Notes under the pieces: model-generated
What the model was told of the DNA's origin: nothing
Seen by the model: the letters and a program-made list of their open reading frames with translations, nothing else
Databases searched by the model: none
Shown: one piece after another, positions 1 to 11,206 of the stretch
Layout of the letters: the number at the start of each line of letters is the position of its first letter
Position numbering within the stretch: position 1 is the stretch's first letter
Assembly: GCA_950295325.1 (NCBI GenBank)
Contig: OX485808.1
Span: 20,170,527-20,234,526 of the forward strand
DNA: 64,000 nucleotides
Source of the DNA: Polytrichum commune
Taxonomy: Eukaryota > Streptophyta > Polytrichopsida > Polytrichales > Polytrichaceae
Reading direction: 5' to 3'
Translations under genes and position numbers: made by a program

Positions 1-861
1 ATATATGTAATAAGAGAAATGACTTGTAGTGTATAGATTGTTTGTTGATTAATCCCATGTTGAGCTCACCGGATTACTTCAAGGTCTATGATCCCTATTT
101 AGGGTTTAGTTTAGATGCAAATAAAAATCTCATGGCTATAAAATAGTACTCAATGTTTTTTACCCCTCCCTCCCCCAGTGTGCCCTCTCCCTTGGTAGGT
201 GTTGTGAACATTCACCCACCCAAGATGTGATAACGTTTGGGTAGGTTAAATGAGCTATCAATCAAGGTGCAACTCACGTACCTATTGATATCACTATCTC
301 GGTAAATCAAAGATATTTTCACACGTAGTCACTATTGGAAGTAAAAGAGAGAGAAGGGAATGGACCCATTGTGTGGTAAATAGCTATGGTAGAATCCTTT
401 CCATTTTAGCTCTATTACATTCTATCGATAGAAATGGTTTTTGAAATTTCAATATACTACCATATTTGTATTCAAACCTACGCTCCACAACACAAACTTG
501 TCAAGGATTATGCATGTTCTATCTTGTAAATTGCAACATTTGGATATTAGTATAATCCATTCTTTTGGCTTGAAAGTCTCAGTTTTGGCAAATTTCATGT
601 TGAATTTTTGGCCCTTCTTGTATTTGGTTATTGGGGTAGCTCCAATAAAACGGACTTTGGGTTGCTTTTGACCCAAGGTATATGAGTGTCAAGTACACTA
701 TTTGCACAAGAGTAACCTAAATTGTCTACCACCCTCAAATGTCATTTCCGGTAATTCTCAACATGACATTAGTAGTCAACATAAGAATTTTTGTGAATGT
801 TTTCTTATACTTTGTGTTAAGAGTGAGAGACCAGTACACTAAATAAGTTCATTAGTGTGAC
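1..861. other. AT-rich intergenic DNA
   Basis: No convincing gene. Overlapping short ORFs on both strands near 440-680 have no recognisable domain. The first bases hold a TATA-like AT run. Confidence 0.5.
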
Positions 862-1084
862 AACACTGACTATCCCAATTAGTGTGTGTTACTATTCGGA
901 ATTACAAAGTACTATAATCATTTAATGAAATTGTAATATGTTATTAAGCAAAGTAATTTTCTGTTCTATAATGTCTACACAACCCATCAAACTTTCGTCA
1001 ATGAAAAATGAAATTTTGAGTAAGATGTTATTGCACTGGATAACTCCAAATAATAACACGTGCTAATTGGGATAATCAGTGTAG
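862..1084. mobile_element. CTACA-ended MITE, TTATCCC subfamily, copy 1
   Basis: A non-coding element of about 220 bases with inverted ends of about 45 bases. The left end reads ACACTGACTATCCCAATTAG; the right end, reverse-complemented, starts ACACTGATTATCCCAATTAG. Two more copies with the same ends occur at about 21.1 and 30.9 kb. It has no coding capacity. The superfamily is not assigned. Confidence 0.8.
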
Positions 1085-2587
1085 CACTAATTTCATTAAA
1101 ATTCCATTATTAGGAATAACACTTACTTTAATGTGATAGTAATTGTAACATTAGACCAAAATTATTAGAAATAAATAAATAAATCATTGCAATAAGCAAG
1201 TAAGAAGACACACTCGCACAACCCCATGTGTCAAAAAGTGAAATTGATTGTATCTCAGTAACTTGAGACTGCAAGTTAACACGGTATGTCACTCTATTCA
1301 AAATGCCACACTAATGATCCTATTCGATGTAGAGGAGTTTGAAGTGAGGTAGCAACTTAAGCTTGGTCCTTCACATCATGTGACATTTGTGCATCTGTCA
1401 CATTTTATATATATATATATATATAAAGTTTGAAATCAATCTTGCATGTCGCAAGAAAAGTGAAAAGGAAAAAATTCCCATTACATGGAAAAGCTTTAAG
1501 AAAATTTATTATTAAAAAAACCTATTCACCTCTTTGGGTTGTACATTGGGTCCCATAACAATGTGTTGTATATCCCACAATTATGTGTAGACAATGTTGT
1601 ATCCCATAAATTTGTAAGCCCTTCAAGTTCACAATGATGTGGGACAATACTCAGCTTTGCACGTGTAAGGGACACCCAACTAAACCTTGAAATTCAATTT
1701 GAGTTTGCTTTGAGTTTTCAATCTCTAAGTGCAATTTGGACCAAATGTGCTCATGAAAAATATATATATATATCACATCAAAGCTTTTATAATGAAGTGT
1801 AGGTAGTAGGTATGAAATGGAATAAATCCGTCAAGACAACTATAATTTCATAGCGAAAACATCAATCTTTATGACTCGTATTTTGTAGCTTATGGGATTT
1901 ATGGGCACCTGATTTGCAATACATACAAGCCTAGGTGGGTCATTACACCACTTAGACAATTGCAAATGTTCCTTTTAATAGCCAATGTATCTCTAAAATC
2001 ATTGTGGGCTTTAAAATTGAACCAACTAGAGGTGGGCCACATCAACACTTAGCAACTTTATACTTTGGTAGCCCAAAAATCTAAGGTAGCAACACCTTAA
2101 ACCAATAACTTAAGGTATTTAGCATTCATGTGGTAGATGTATGAGTTGAAAAATAATATTCCCAAGTAGGGGAAAAAGAGATATAGATAGATAGATAGAT
2201 AGATAGATCATGCAAGTCCCCCCCCCCCCTCCCATTATTGAAATAAATACAAATCTTTGAAGTGAAATTGTGTTGTCAACCAAATCCGTTGGGGGGAGTA
2301 TGATGTCCACATGATGAACATTCTCATAATCAATATCACAAGTTGTTGACAAGAGAAGGTAGAGTTTTGGCCAATGGATGAACTCATCCATCACCTATGA
2401 CAATATTTTTAAATTTATTCTTTGAAAGTGTCATCCAAGAAGTTACCATAGTGACATAAAATATCATATTTATTGTAATTCTTTAGATAAGTGGAGTGCA
2501 ATGGACTCTATAAGATGACAATCAATATGACACATGAATTGCCAATTGGTATAAAGAATCAATAGCCCATCCACATTTATTGGTGCA
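1085..2587. other. Intergenic, with microsatellites
   Basis: AT-rich, no gene. Contains a TA run (about 1406-1426), a second AT run near 1758-1772, a GATA tetranucleotide run (about 2180-2208) and a 12-base C tract (2218-2229). Confidence 0.5.
2180..2208. repeat. GATA tetranucleotide microsatellite
   Basis: Six to seven consecutive GATA units read directly, followed closely by a C homopolymer. Confidence 0.85.
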
Positions 2588-2705
2588 GGCCATCAGTGAA
2601 CAATTACTATCAACAGGGCCCACTTTTAGAGTTAGTTTAGCCAGTGAGAGCCACTGGATGCAACCAGTGCTAGTACTCACCATTCACTGGTGGCCCGCAC
2701 CAGTA
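2588..2705 (+). repeat. Dispersed repeat R1, copy a
   Basis: It shares the order GGCCATCA-GTGAAC, GGCCCACTTTTAG, GTTTAGCCA-TGAGAG and CAACCAGTG/TAACTAGTG with 7486-7575. Diverged copies of one short non-coding repeat; class unknown. Confidence 0.6.
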
Positions 2706-3440
2706 AGTGTGGGTGCGCTATAAGACTACATATTATTACTATCTAAAATAGGGTAAAAAACCTAACTCCAATAAAGTTGTAAAGGGGACATTCCAACACA
2801 AAGTATGCTCCTTTTTTACCACATTCTAAGACCAAAAGTGAGACTAAAAGTGAGACCAAAAGTGAGATTTTTTTAAAGTGTAGAAATTGAGAAATGTGAA
2901 TCTACGACTACCGTACATCACTACCCCTCATATAACGGTAGTGAGAGGTCATCTAACTACTCTACACATTGTGTAGAGTTCAATTAAACATAATATAACT
3001 TTAAACTTTGTACGAATTCTAAACATGTAAGCTATACATAATGTTATGTTACTAGAGAATACGTGCTTGGTTTATTGGAGTTGTCAAAGTAGTATGTTCT
3101 CGTGAATATCATGTTAAAAAATAGTGAATAGGTACATTATACACGTGATTTAACTACCTTGACTTGTCATGCCAAACTTCAAATATGGATTGTCAAATAT
3201 ATGTCAATCAAACTAGGAGATTGGTTGATTAGGCATGGATAAGTTCTTCAGTTACATCTATATGTATTTGAAATTTCAAATACCACATGTCACAAATTTG
3301 CTTATGAGTGTCAATCAACTAAATTTGTCGTGTGTCACTTGACATGCATAATTTCTTATTTTGCATGCATATGGATGTCAAATGTCATGTGACGTGCAAA
3401 ACTTTGTCAAAATTACACATTGCCTTCCTAGCACTAGAGT
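2706..3440. other. Intergenic, no gene seen
   Basis: AT-rich. It includes a short tandem of AAAAGTGAGAC/T units near 2832-2870. Otherwise I see nothing. Confidence 0.45.
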
Positions 3441-5640
3441 TCCAATGCAACCCCTATAGTCAACCTAATCATAGTGGGGGTATCAAGGTGAACCGGATAT
3501 ATTTTCACCAACCACGTGGTAGCCTAGAGGCTTCTCCCATGAGAGATATTGTAGGCGCACTTTCAAGGTGTTCACCATTGAAAGAAGGCATCAGTCTTCC
3601 AGGGCCATCTCATTTTTGTGATGCCCATATTGGGATTACATATACACTTAGGGTGTGTTTACATGACCGCTATTTTCTAAATTCCTTCATTGGTTGAGAG
3701 GAGTTTCAGTCCCCCTTCGCTTCACACAAAGTCACCAAATGTAAGATTAACCATGTTTGAACATGGTTGAGAAAGTAGCGTGCAATCCTAAATTTATAAA
3801 AATGGATAATGATTGGTGATCACCCAGATTTTGCAAAGAGACCACTCAATTAGGTTGTCTCAACAACAAATGAAGGTGACCACTAGGAAAAAAAAAACAC
3901 CATAGTCACAGTCCCACAAATTAAATTTAAAATTAAAGAAATGATCGTTATACTGAAATTAAAACTTCTATAAATTATTTTTTAGGGAGGTGGAATGTTT
4001 TATGTTGCAAAAATGTCATCTCTCTCCATCTTGTTGTTTGAAGGCCTTGGCCTTTCTTTTTTTCTGTTGAGGCAATTGAAACATTTATTTCAATGAAGGC
4101 CTTGGCCTTGATTGTGAGCCCCTTTGCCCCCGTCCCCCCCCCCCCCCCCCCCAAAAAAGAAGCTTTGGCATCGATCGGTTGGGCTTTGAGATTTCGTTTT
4201 TGTTTATTAAATTTGCCATTTGTTCACAAGGGGATTTGAAATCCATCCACTAACTCCCTTCCAATATGCTCATGAGCATCTCTCACTAACATCACTAGAA
4301 CATGGAGTTTTTCTTTTGCGTTCATTGTCATCAAAGTTTTGTTTTTAGACACATCTAGAACCCATACAGCTTTATGGCTTCTATTCGGCAAATGTCATTT
4401 TTTAACCATCTTTTTTGGCAGGTCTTGTTACCTTGAATGCACATTCAATGTTGCCCCTTTTCGAGTTTCATTAAGAACACCACGTCCCGGTCTAATTAAG
4501 TATGCTTTCACACTACATTCCCGTGAGCAAGGCTTTTAGATAATGATGTGAATTCCTCCTAGCTAGTCATGTCTTCGAACCGCCAACCATTTCCACGAGA
4601 TATTTCAAACCGTTTTTTTTTTCTTACGGCCCTTTTGGTCATATGTGTCAAACCTTCAACTTCCCAATCAACCCAGTTATGGTTGATGGATGATTTCTTC
4701 CCTACATTAACCCACCTAACTCATTCATCCAAAGTCAAAATACCTATAAACATCAAGCCAACATGGATATCTACCCATAGACACATGAGCCATGCAATTT
4801 GTAGACGATTAGAATGTGTAAACATGTGTAACAAACTGGGAACTGGTCATGTTTTTGTTGTGTTAGGAGATCATGTTAGGGTGTTGCCTCCAATCAATAG
4901 TTGTCACTTCAATTCAAAATTTGCATAAACATCAAAGATGTTTATTAAGGTAAAAGTGAAATATTTTGTGAAGTTCATGTAAAAATTGCCTTTGTGTTCA
5001 CATGGACTGTTCAATTTAACATTAGACACTCTCAAAACTTTCAGGATTTCTTGTGCATATATGTGGTAAGAATTTATGGGCAAATCTACATACTCCAAAT
5101 GCAAATGTGATTAGCCTCTGGTGGTTTGCACATTTTGGGATGGGAACTTGTGGAGATGCTCAACTATTGAGTAGTTCCCACCTAGTGGATCACACAAGCA
5201 TTCTACTCATTTTCCAAGGTGAATTTGATTGGTCCCCAAGGTCTTTCGGGGGGGGGGGGGAGGGATAACTTGTGCATCACTTTCAATTGCTATAACCTGA
5301 AATCCCAAGGGTCATTCATGCCATTTCCCCCCCCCCCCCCCCTCATTATAGCTCGTCTTCCATGATTCAAGATCCTACAGACAAATCTCATAGTAACCTC
5401 AAATCTTGTCCATGAGAATTCCTCCACAACCAACAATGAGTGAACTGCACTCAAAACAACCCCCTTTCATAAGCTTGGAAGTTAAGGGTTCCACCAACTC
5501 GAAAACGAAACACCACCATAGTCCACTTTCAATGGCCAACGTCGGGGTCATCTTCCACTCTCTTCTTCATTCGATCATCACCACACTAAAACCTCTTAGA
5601 CTCGAAGACGAACGCAACCTCCAATGTCAATAATCATTAA
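3441..5640 (+). repeat. Large dispersed repeat R2, with poly-G and poly-C tracts
   Basis: Old multi-copy repeat. 4650-5460 has an inverted, diverged copy at 41641-42450. The part at about 3475-3590 and a short piece at about 5492-5525 resemble 63660-63875. Poly-C tracts at 4134-4152 and 5327-5342 and a poly-G tract at 5248-5260 lie inside. The 5327 tract is matched by the poly-G at 41760-41773 in the inverted copy. The frames at 3332-3697 and 4569-4928 are simply repeat sequence without known domains. Transposon class unknown. Confidence 0.65.
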
Positions 5641-7423
5641 GGATCGGAGGAGCCCGTCTATTTGGTGAAACACCGAGAAAATATGACCACACGACACATG
5701 CATACTTGTTGGTTTATTACACGATGAGAAACGTTCATCAAGGTTATTTTTCTTGTGCGTTTTGAGAGGGGGGGGGGGGGGGAGACGACTTGCTACAGAT
5801 CAGGTGCTTTGACATTCTGATAAGAGACTGTAGCTGCCCTACATATATACACCTAGGCTCCTCCTTATATGATGGTGAGTGAGGACCCAATTAATATGTA
5901 ATAAGGAGGCCTAATAATATACTACTCCATTCAAGCTCTTCCCCACCTAATTGGGGATTAGTCTTCTACTAGCTAGCTAGCCCTAGAGGAGCCATGAAGA
6001 AGAATAAGATAAATCTAGTTTAATAATAAGCCAGCCTCCCATGACCCATCCTCCTAGGTTGGAACTTGGGCATTAAAGTAAGCCCTAATGCCACCCTATG
6101 GAGTGCTATGGAAGCTAGCATATAAGCTAGCAGCCACAACATTGTGAGGGGTTTGGGGTCTTTGTGTGGGCCTTCCCAGATATAGGGCAGATGGGTGTGA
6201 GATTTGCCTTGTGGACATGGGGCCCATTTTGGGAGATGAAGGCATATAATAAGGAGCCCTAGGATTAACATATCCTATATTTAGCACCAAATCTTTAACT
6301 ACAAGATCTTGTGTCGGCTTGGGTGTTAAATCTATTCATTGATTCCATGAGGTGCTTTTGGGCTATTGGCCCTAGGGCCTAGAGGATGATGTCATCGCCT
6401 TGTTATACACACACTATAATAGTAAGCATTGTCAACCCCTAAATGCATGGTTACATGGACATTTTGGTATATATCCGGCTTTCTTTTACTCTATTTTGGG
6501 GGATCGGGCATGTGATGGTAAGCCAACGCCATCAATGAATTAAGAACCAATAATAACGTGCCCACTTCAACCGTGGGGGGGGGGGGGGGAGAGTGGGGCC
6601 CATTGAATGCGTTACCTACACCGCCACGTAGTAAAAAAATAACAAAGCCATGACCCCGCCAAGGACAACCCACCACGGCCACCAACCGAGGACGGACCGA
6701 GCGACAAGCTACCTACACTACATTACGAGGTGTTTTGAGCTCCAAGGCTTCGACCAAACGTGGGGGAACTAGAGGTGTTCTTTGTTGACCCGCTTTCGAA
6801 AACGTCTTAGCTGGGGTCCTGGTAAAACGAAGATCCAAGCGTTTTGGAGTCATTGTATCCCAACAACTGGCTGTTCAAATTGTTTGGCATTGTTGTGTGT
6901 CCAGTTTACACAAGTTAAATCTAAGTTTCAACGCATTAGGAAAAATCCATAAACTTCGAATGTGAGAATTTTGTCTAAAACCTCAAAAGTGACCATATCT
7001 GACATTATATCATTTACTATTTGCATCATTCCATTTGGAACATGCATACATGTAAACCGAATTACAAAGACATTTGAGCTTGTAGAAATGACCTCAACTC
7101 AAATACATACTATTTACATATAATCACCTTCGTAACGTGCAATTTATTTACTTTATTTTCTTCTAAATAAAGGTTGTGACAACTATGTAAGATTTGTTCA
7201 TATATTTCAAGACTTGTTAGGCATTTGTACAAATCGTCATGTATCTCATATATAGACCCCCTGGCCCTTAAAGGGTCGACCAATTCTAACAATGGACCAT
7301 TCCCAAAAAACTTTATGAACTTTCAATGATTCTTTAGATTTTCATATTCTACATTGCTAATACATAATCATACAAGCTAATGAATATTTTCACTTCATAT
7401 ATTCGATAGAGGTTAACCTTGCA
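5641..7423. other. Intergenic, no gene seen
   Basis: Contains G homopolymers at 5768-5782 and 6575-6589. The short ORFs have no recognisable motif. Confidence 0.45.
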
Positions 7424-7485
7424 CGCAATCTCACAATCTCACAATCACCTCCATGACTGTGAGATTGTGAGATTGTGAGATTGCG
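7424..7485. repeat. Hairpin built from GTGAGATT/AATCTCAC units
   Basis: The left arm CGCAATCTCACAATCTCAC (continuing AATCAC) pairs with a right arm of three GTGAGATT-type units ending TTGCG. The loop is about 13 bases. It abuts the start of repeat R1 copy b. A DNA fold-back or element terminus; function unknown. Confidence 0.8.
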
Positions 7486-7575
7486 GGCCATCAATGAACG
7501 GTTCCTACCAGCATGGCCCACTTTTAGGGTTGGTTTAGCCAATGAGAGCTAGTGAATATAACTAGTGATGGTAGT
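7486..7575 (+). repeat. Dispersed repeat R1, copy b
   Basis: Diverged direct copy of 2588-2705. Same block order of GGCCATCAATGAAC, GGCCCACTTTTAGGG and GGTTTAGCCAATGAGAG. Confidence 0.6.
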
Positions 7576-8629
7576 GTTGTTTAGTTGCTTATCAAACTGG
7601 GTACTTCACTACCGAGTTTTCTTTTATTAAAAAGTTGGAGACTTTGTTATTTTGCGAGATTTTCTTTGTTAAGTTTGAAACTATAAAAACAAGCAATAAC
7701 TATCGAAAAACTATAAAAACCGAGAAATTTCCATGGTCCCACTCAATGGTCCAACTTCCATGGTCCAACTTCTTAAAAAAACCAATTTACAAAGCCTTTG
7801 GGTCCCTCACTAGGTGTAAACCGAATGTGGATCAAGAGGAATGACCATGCACCAAAATATGAATGTGCTGGTTTTTTTTATATATATCCAAAAATAGCAG
7901 TTTAGGACAAAATTCAAATTTGACCGTTCTTTTGTCCTCTCTTGTCTTCATCTTCTCTTCCCCCAAAAAAATCATCAAAAGCTTATTATGCCATTGTTTC
8001 TTTGTCATGAGCCCTTGCCTTTTTCTACCATAGCACCACTTTTGCCTCTCCCACCGCAAAACCCGTTGGACCATGTCATTGGATAATGTAGGCCTCAAAA
8101 TATGTCTTTTGATGACCTCGAACTCGATGGTCACTCTAACATTTTTTCCTTGATGTAAACCGAAGTGGTCCTGGGACGAGTTCAACATCCAATCATGGAT
8201 TTTACAAGGCCTTGGGACGACCTCATGGTCCATGGTTTAATAAGCAACCCATCATACCTTTAAGGCTAAAGGTTACCTCTCCATTTTGACCTCGGAAATG
8301 AATACTCAGAAAGATAGCAATTTCCAATATGCGACTATGAAGTACTATACATAATAAACCGTCAACAAAGCCAAAGGTTAGCTCATTTCCAACTTTTTCA
8401 ATAATTTGTGAACAACTACCCTCTTCATATTGGAACAGGAGTATCACTATTTAGCAAGAAAATTTCAAGAGGAAATTAAGGATACCTATCATGACCTTCC
8501 TAACGCCTCTTATTTGGGCGAATCGTCATCCATAAGCCCGTTTATGACCTCTCTACAAAGTTCAGGGTTCAGGGTTTAGCATTCAAACATTATTTGTAGT
8601 ATTATCAAAGTAGATAAGCCTAATATATA
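7576..8629. other. Intergenic, no gene recognised
   Basis: Holds a 133-codon minus-strand frame at 7832-8233 and a 74-codon one at 8223-8447. Their translations are basic and unremarkable and match nothing I know. They may be relics of an old mobile-element gene. Confidence 0.4.
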
Positions 8630-9196
8630 CTCCCTCCGTTTCATATCAAAAGTTACGTTTGGACATAATTTGCGTTACGAAACAAAAGATACGTTTGGTG
8701 AAATTTCTTTCAAACTTCGTCAAACGAATTGGAATGTTGCTATAAACAATGTAAATGTTGTTGCTGATGAACTACCAAGTTAATCAACTAACAATTTACA
8801 CTTATTTAACAATTGATATTAGACTCGACCTAAACCCAAACATCAACACGGTTTTCAACTCCGTGAGCATCACCGTCAACATCGATTTCATCAGAAATGG
8901 ACATCGCCATGCCGTTTCTTCTCAAAAACCCTAACCCTAAACACAAACCTTAAGGAGCACAAGTCTCAACCTCACTACTCATTAGCAAATGAGCTTCGGT
9001 GCCATCCGCCCAAAATGACGGGCTTCCAATGAAATTGGCGTTAAAAAAAATTTGATGTATTTTTGGACACCCCTAGCTCACCGGAAAGTGCTTAGTGAGA
9101 GCTATACAACGCACACAATTTCATGCTAAAAATGCGAAAATGACCTTAATCCCACATATTTAGTGAAACGTAACTTTTGATATGAAATGGAGGGAG
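8630..9196. mobile_element. Stowaway-like (Tc1/mariner) MITE
   Basis: A 567-base element with ends CTCCCTCCGTTTCATATC and, inverted, CTCCCTCCATTTCATATC. The inverted match continues through AAAAGTTACGTTT (about 31 bases, one mismatch). It is flanked by TA on both sides (8628-8629 and 9197-9198). CTCCCTCCGT ends and TA target duplication are the hallmarks of plant Stowaway elements. It encodes no transposase. At 567 bases it is longer than most Stowaway MITEs. The interior has a telomere-like AACCCTAACCCTAAAC stretch near 8925-8941. Confidence 0.88.
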
Positions 9197-10361
9197 TACA
9201 TCAACTAGCAATGAAGCATCAAAGGTCTTCACATGCCTGCCACCGATCTCGGAATGGCCCTTTGACCGATGGGCGTTTGGTCATTAACATTACGAACAAG
9301 TGCTTTATTCACGCCAGCCTTGAAAGAGGTCCAAAGTTTCTATCTATCTAGATAAGCCTAGTATGGTTATTGCAATTATTTGAAAACACATACTTTTGTG
9401 TCTAATGCAATAAGTTTATGCCACTAAAAGGTCAACGCCCTCTCAATAATGGACAACAAGAACATGTGTTTTTTGCTTTAAGAGATTGGCCCATGTGTTC
9501 AAAATTTGTTAATTGTTGCAGGCTCAATAGCCAACTTACTTGGGTGTCCCACTAGAAAATGTGGTGTGATAAAATACGGGGTCTTATTTAATGTTTCAAA
9601 GTAAATGTTATTGAGGTCTTAGAGAAAATTAGATTAGAAATCCATTTTTAGAACATAATAGGAATATTACAAAAATTACTCGTCAATTATACATAATATC
9701 CCATGAACATGCACATCGCTTCATAGTCCCCATACAATACGTCTTTATTGCAAGTAGTTTGAATCTCTGCAAGGGAGTGGACCCCTCCCCCCCACCCCAA
9801 ACACTTGTGAATTTAATGCCACACCATATGAAACAAAGAGTGTAGCCTCAAAGGAACAAGGTTGTGAATAATTGACAAAAATTGAACATGCTCATTGAGT
9901 GGCATGATATTCAATTGCACCTTCTATACCTATTATTATGGCATGGTTTATATTTTCATACCACGATAATTTTGGTCAATGTAGTTTTTCTTGACCCGCG
10001 CCATTTTTGAGCCCACAATCTTATATGTTTACCTTGAAGATTAAAGCTAGAGTGGAGGAGTTGCTCTCATTAGGATTTGAGAATCGAGGGTCTAGGTTTT
10101 GAAACCATGGACCTTACATTTTAAATGTTAGAGCCTTTTCTTACTCAAAGGATTCTAGGATTGTAGAATATAGGAAGGAGTTTTTGCAAAAACGGTGACA
10201 AGTCATTCCCAAATATACATGTCAATCACCAAGTGATTTTTCCCCCTTTTTGTGACGGATATTATTTTTGAGTTGTCTTTCAAATGACATGCCAAGTTGG
10301 AATATCTTGATTTTTACTGGTTTTGTTGAGTTTTGATGGGTGCAAATTCCAACCAAGCAAG
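9197..10361. other. Intergenic, no gene seen
   Basis: AT-rich, diverged sequence with no long ORF or clear repeat structure. Confidence 0.45.
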
Positions 10362-10364
10362 TAA

Positions 10365-10704
10365 GGGGCACTTCACACATGAGATTGGAGGTTTGTGACC
10401 ATTGCATTCTAAAATCTCTCATTGGTCAAAAAGGCCAAGACTGTCCAAGTTCACTTCACACTAGAAGGTGAAGGTCTAAGGGCCCAATAACTTCTCATGA
10501 AAGAAAAGTCTAGATGCATTACTACATGGCAAACTATTTACAATGTTTCAGGGTATGCCATAATTTTGGTAAGGCCCACCTCCAAGAGGTAGGCCTAACA
10601 CAAATTCCAGTAGACCGTGTTGATGGTGTGGCCTTTGGATGAGAACGAAGGACCCTCCCAATTACATGGTCACAGCCCTTGGGCGTTTGTGTGTGAAGTG
10701 GTCC
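10365..10704. mobile_element. Tourist-like (PIF/Harbinger) MITE, 340 bases
   Basis: The left end is GGGGCACTTCACACATGAG. The right end, inverted, is GGACCACTTCACACAC. It is flanked by TAA at 10362-10364 and 10705-10707, the 3-bp TWA duplication typical of Tourist elements. It resembles the outer parts of the neighbouring 499-base element but lacks some interior. Non-coding. Confidence 0.8.
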
Positions 10705-10707
10705 TAA

Positions 10708-11206
10708 GGGCCACTTCACACACGAGATTGAGAGCCCATCAACATGACACTTCAAGCACTCTCATTAGTGGAAAAGGCGGAGTTAGTCCAAGTTCGTTTC
10801 ACACCACACTTGAGGGACCAGAGGAGTATGTGACTGCAAGATGGGTGTAAAGTCTACATGGATTCCTACATGGCATCGAATGGGTCATGTTTCGTGGTCA
10901 CTTGGATTGTTTTCAAAAACCACCTCTTGGAGGTACGCTTAACACAAAACTAGGAGACCATGGCACTCTTAACCCTCGCAACCGTTGATTTATTCTATTA
11001 TATCATGTGTGAGGACCCACATGAACAAACATTCATTGGAATAGCATTCAGTTGAGGACCCGGTCACATATGACTTCACACTACGCTTGAGGATCCGTGA
11101 CCACACTACATGATTTTGGAGGTGTGTTGAGACGGCCTTTGGACACTTTCTTTTGGCCTCTCACAATTTCATGGTCACGGCTCTTGGCTCGTGTGTGAAG
11201 TGGCCC
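10708..11206. mobile_element. Tourist-like MITE, 499 bases, abutting the previous one
   Basis: The ends GGGCCACTTCACACACGAG form a perfect 19-base inverted pair. The left TAA (10705-10707) is shared with the preceding element; the right flank is TAG, a likely decayed TAA. An inverted full-length relative lies at 40763-41273. Short ORFs across it are chance. Confidence 0.85.

Noticed and set aside
3332-3697. 121-codon ORF
   Set aside because: Falls in repeat R2. The related copy near 63.7 kb does not preserve the frame, and no domain was seen.
7424-7485. CRISPR-like short repeats
   Set aside because: The repeat units are contiguous without spacers and form a hairpin in eukaryotic DNA.
7832-8447. 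Two adjacent minus-strand ORFs (133 and 74 codons) as a gene
   Set aside because: No recognised motif, no start or promoter evidence; could be a mobile-element relic.
8925-8941. Interstitial telomere array
   Set aside because: Only about two CCCTAAA-type units inside a MITE; too short to be telomeric.
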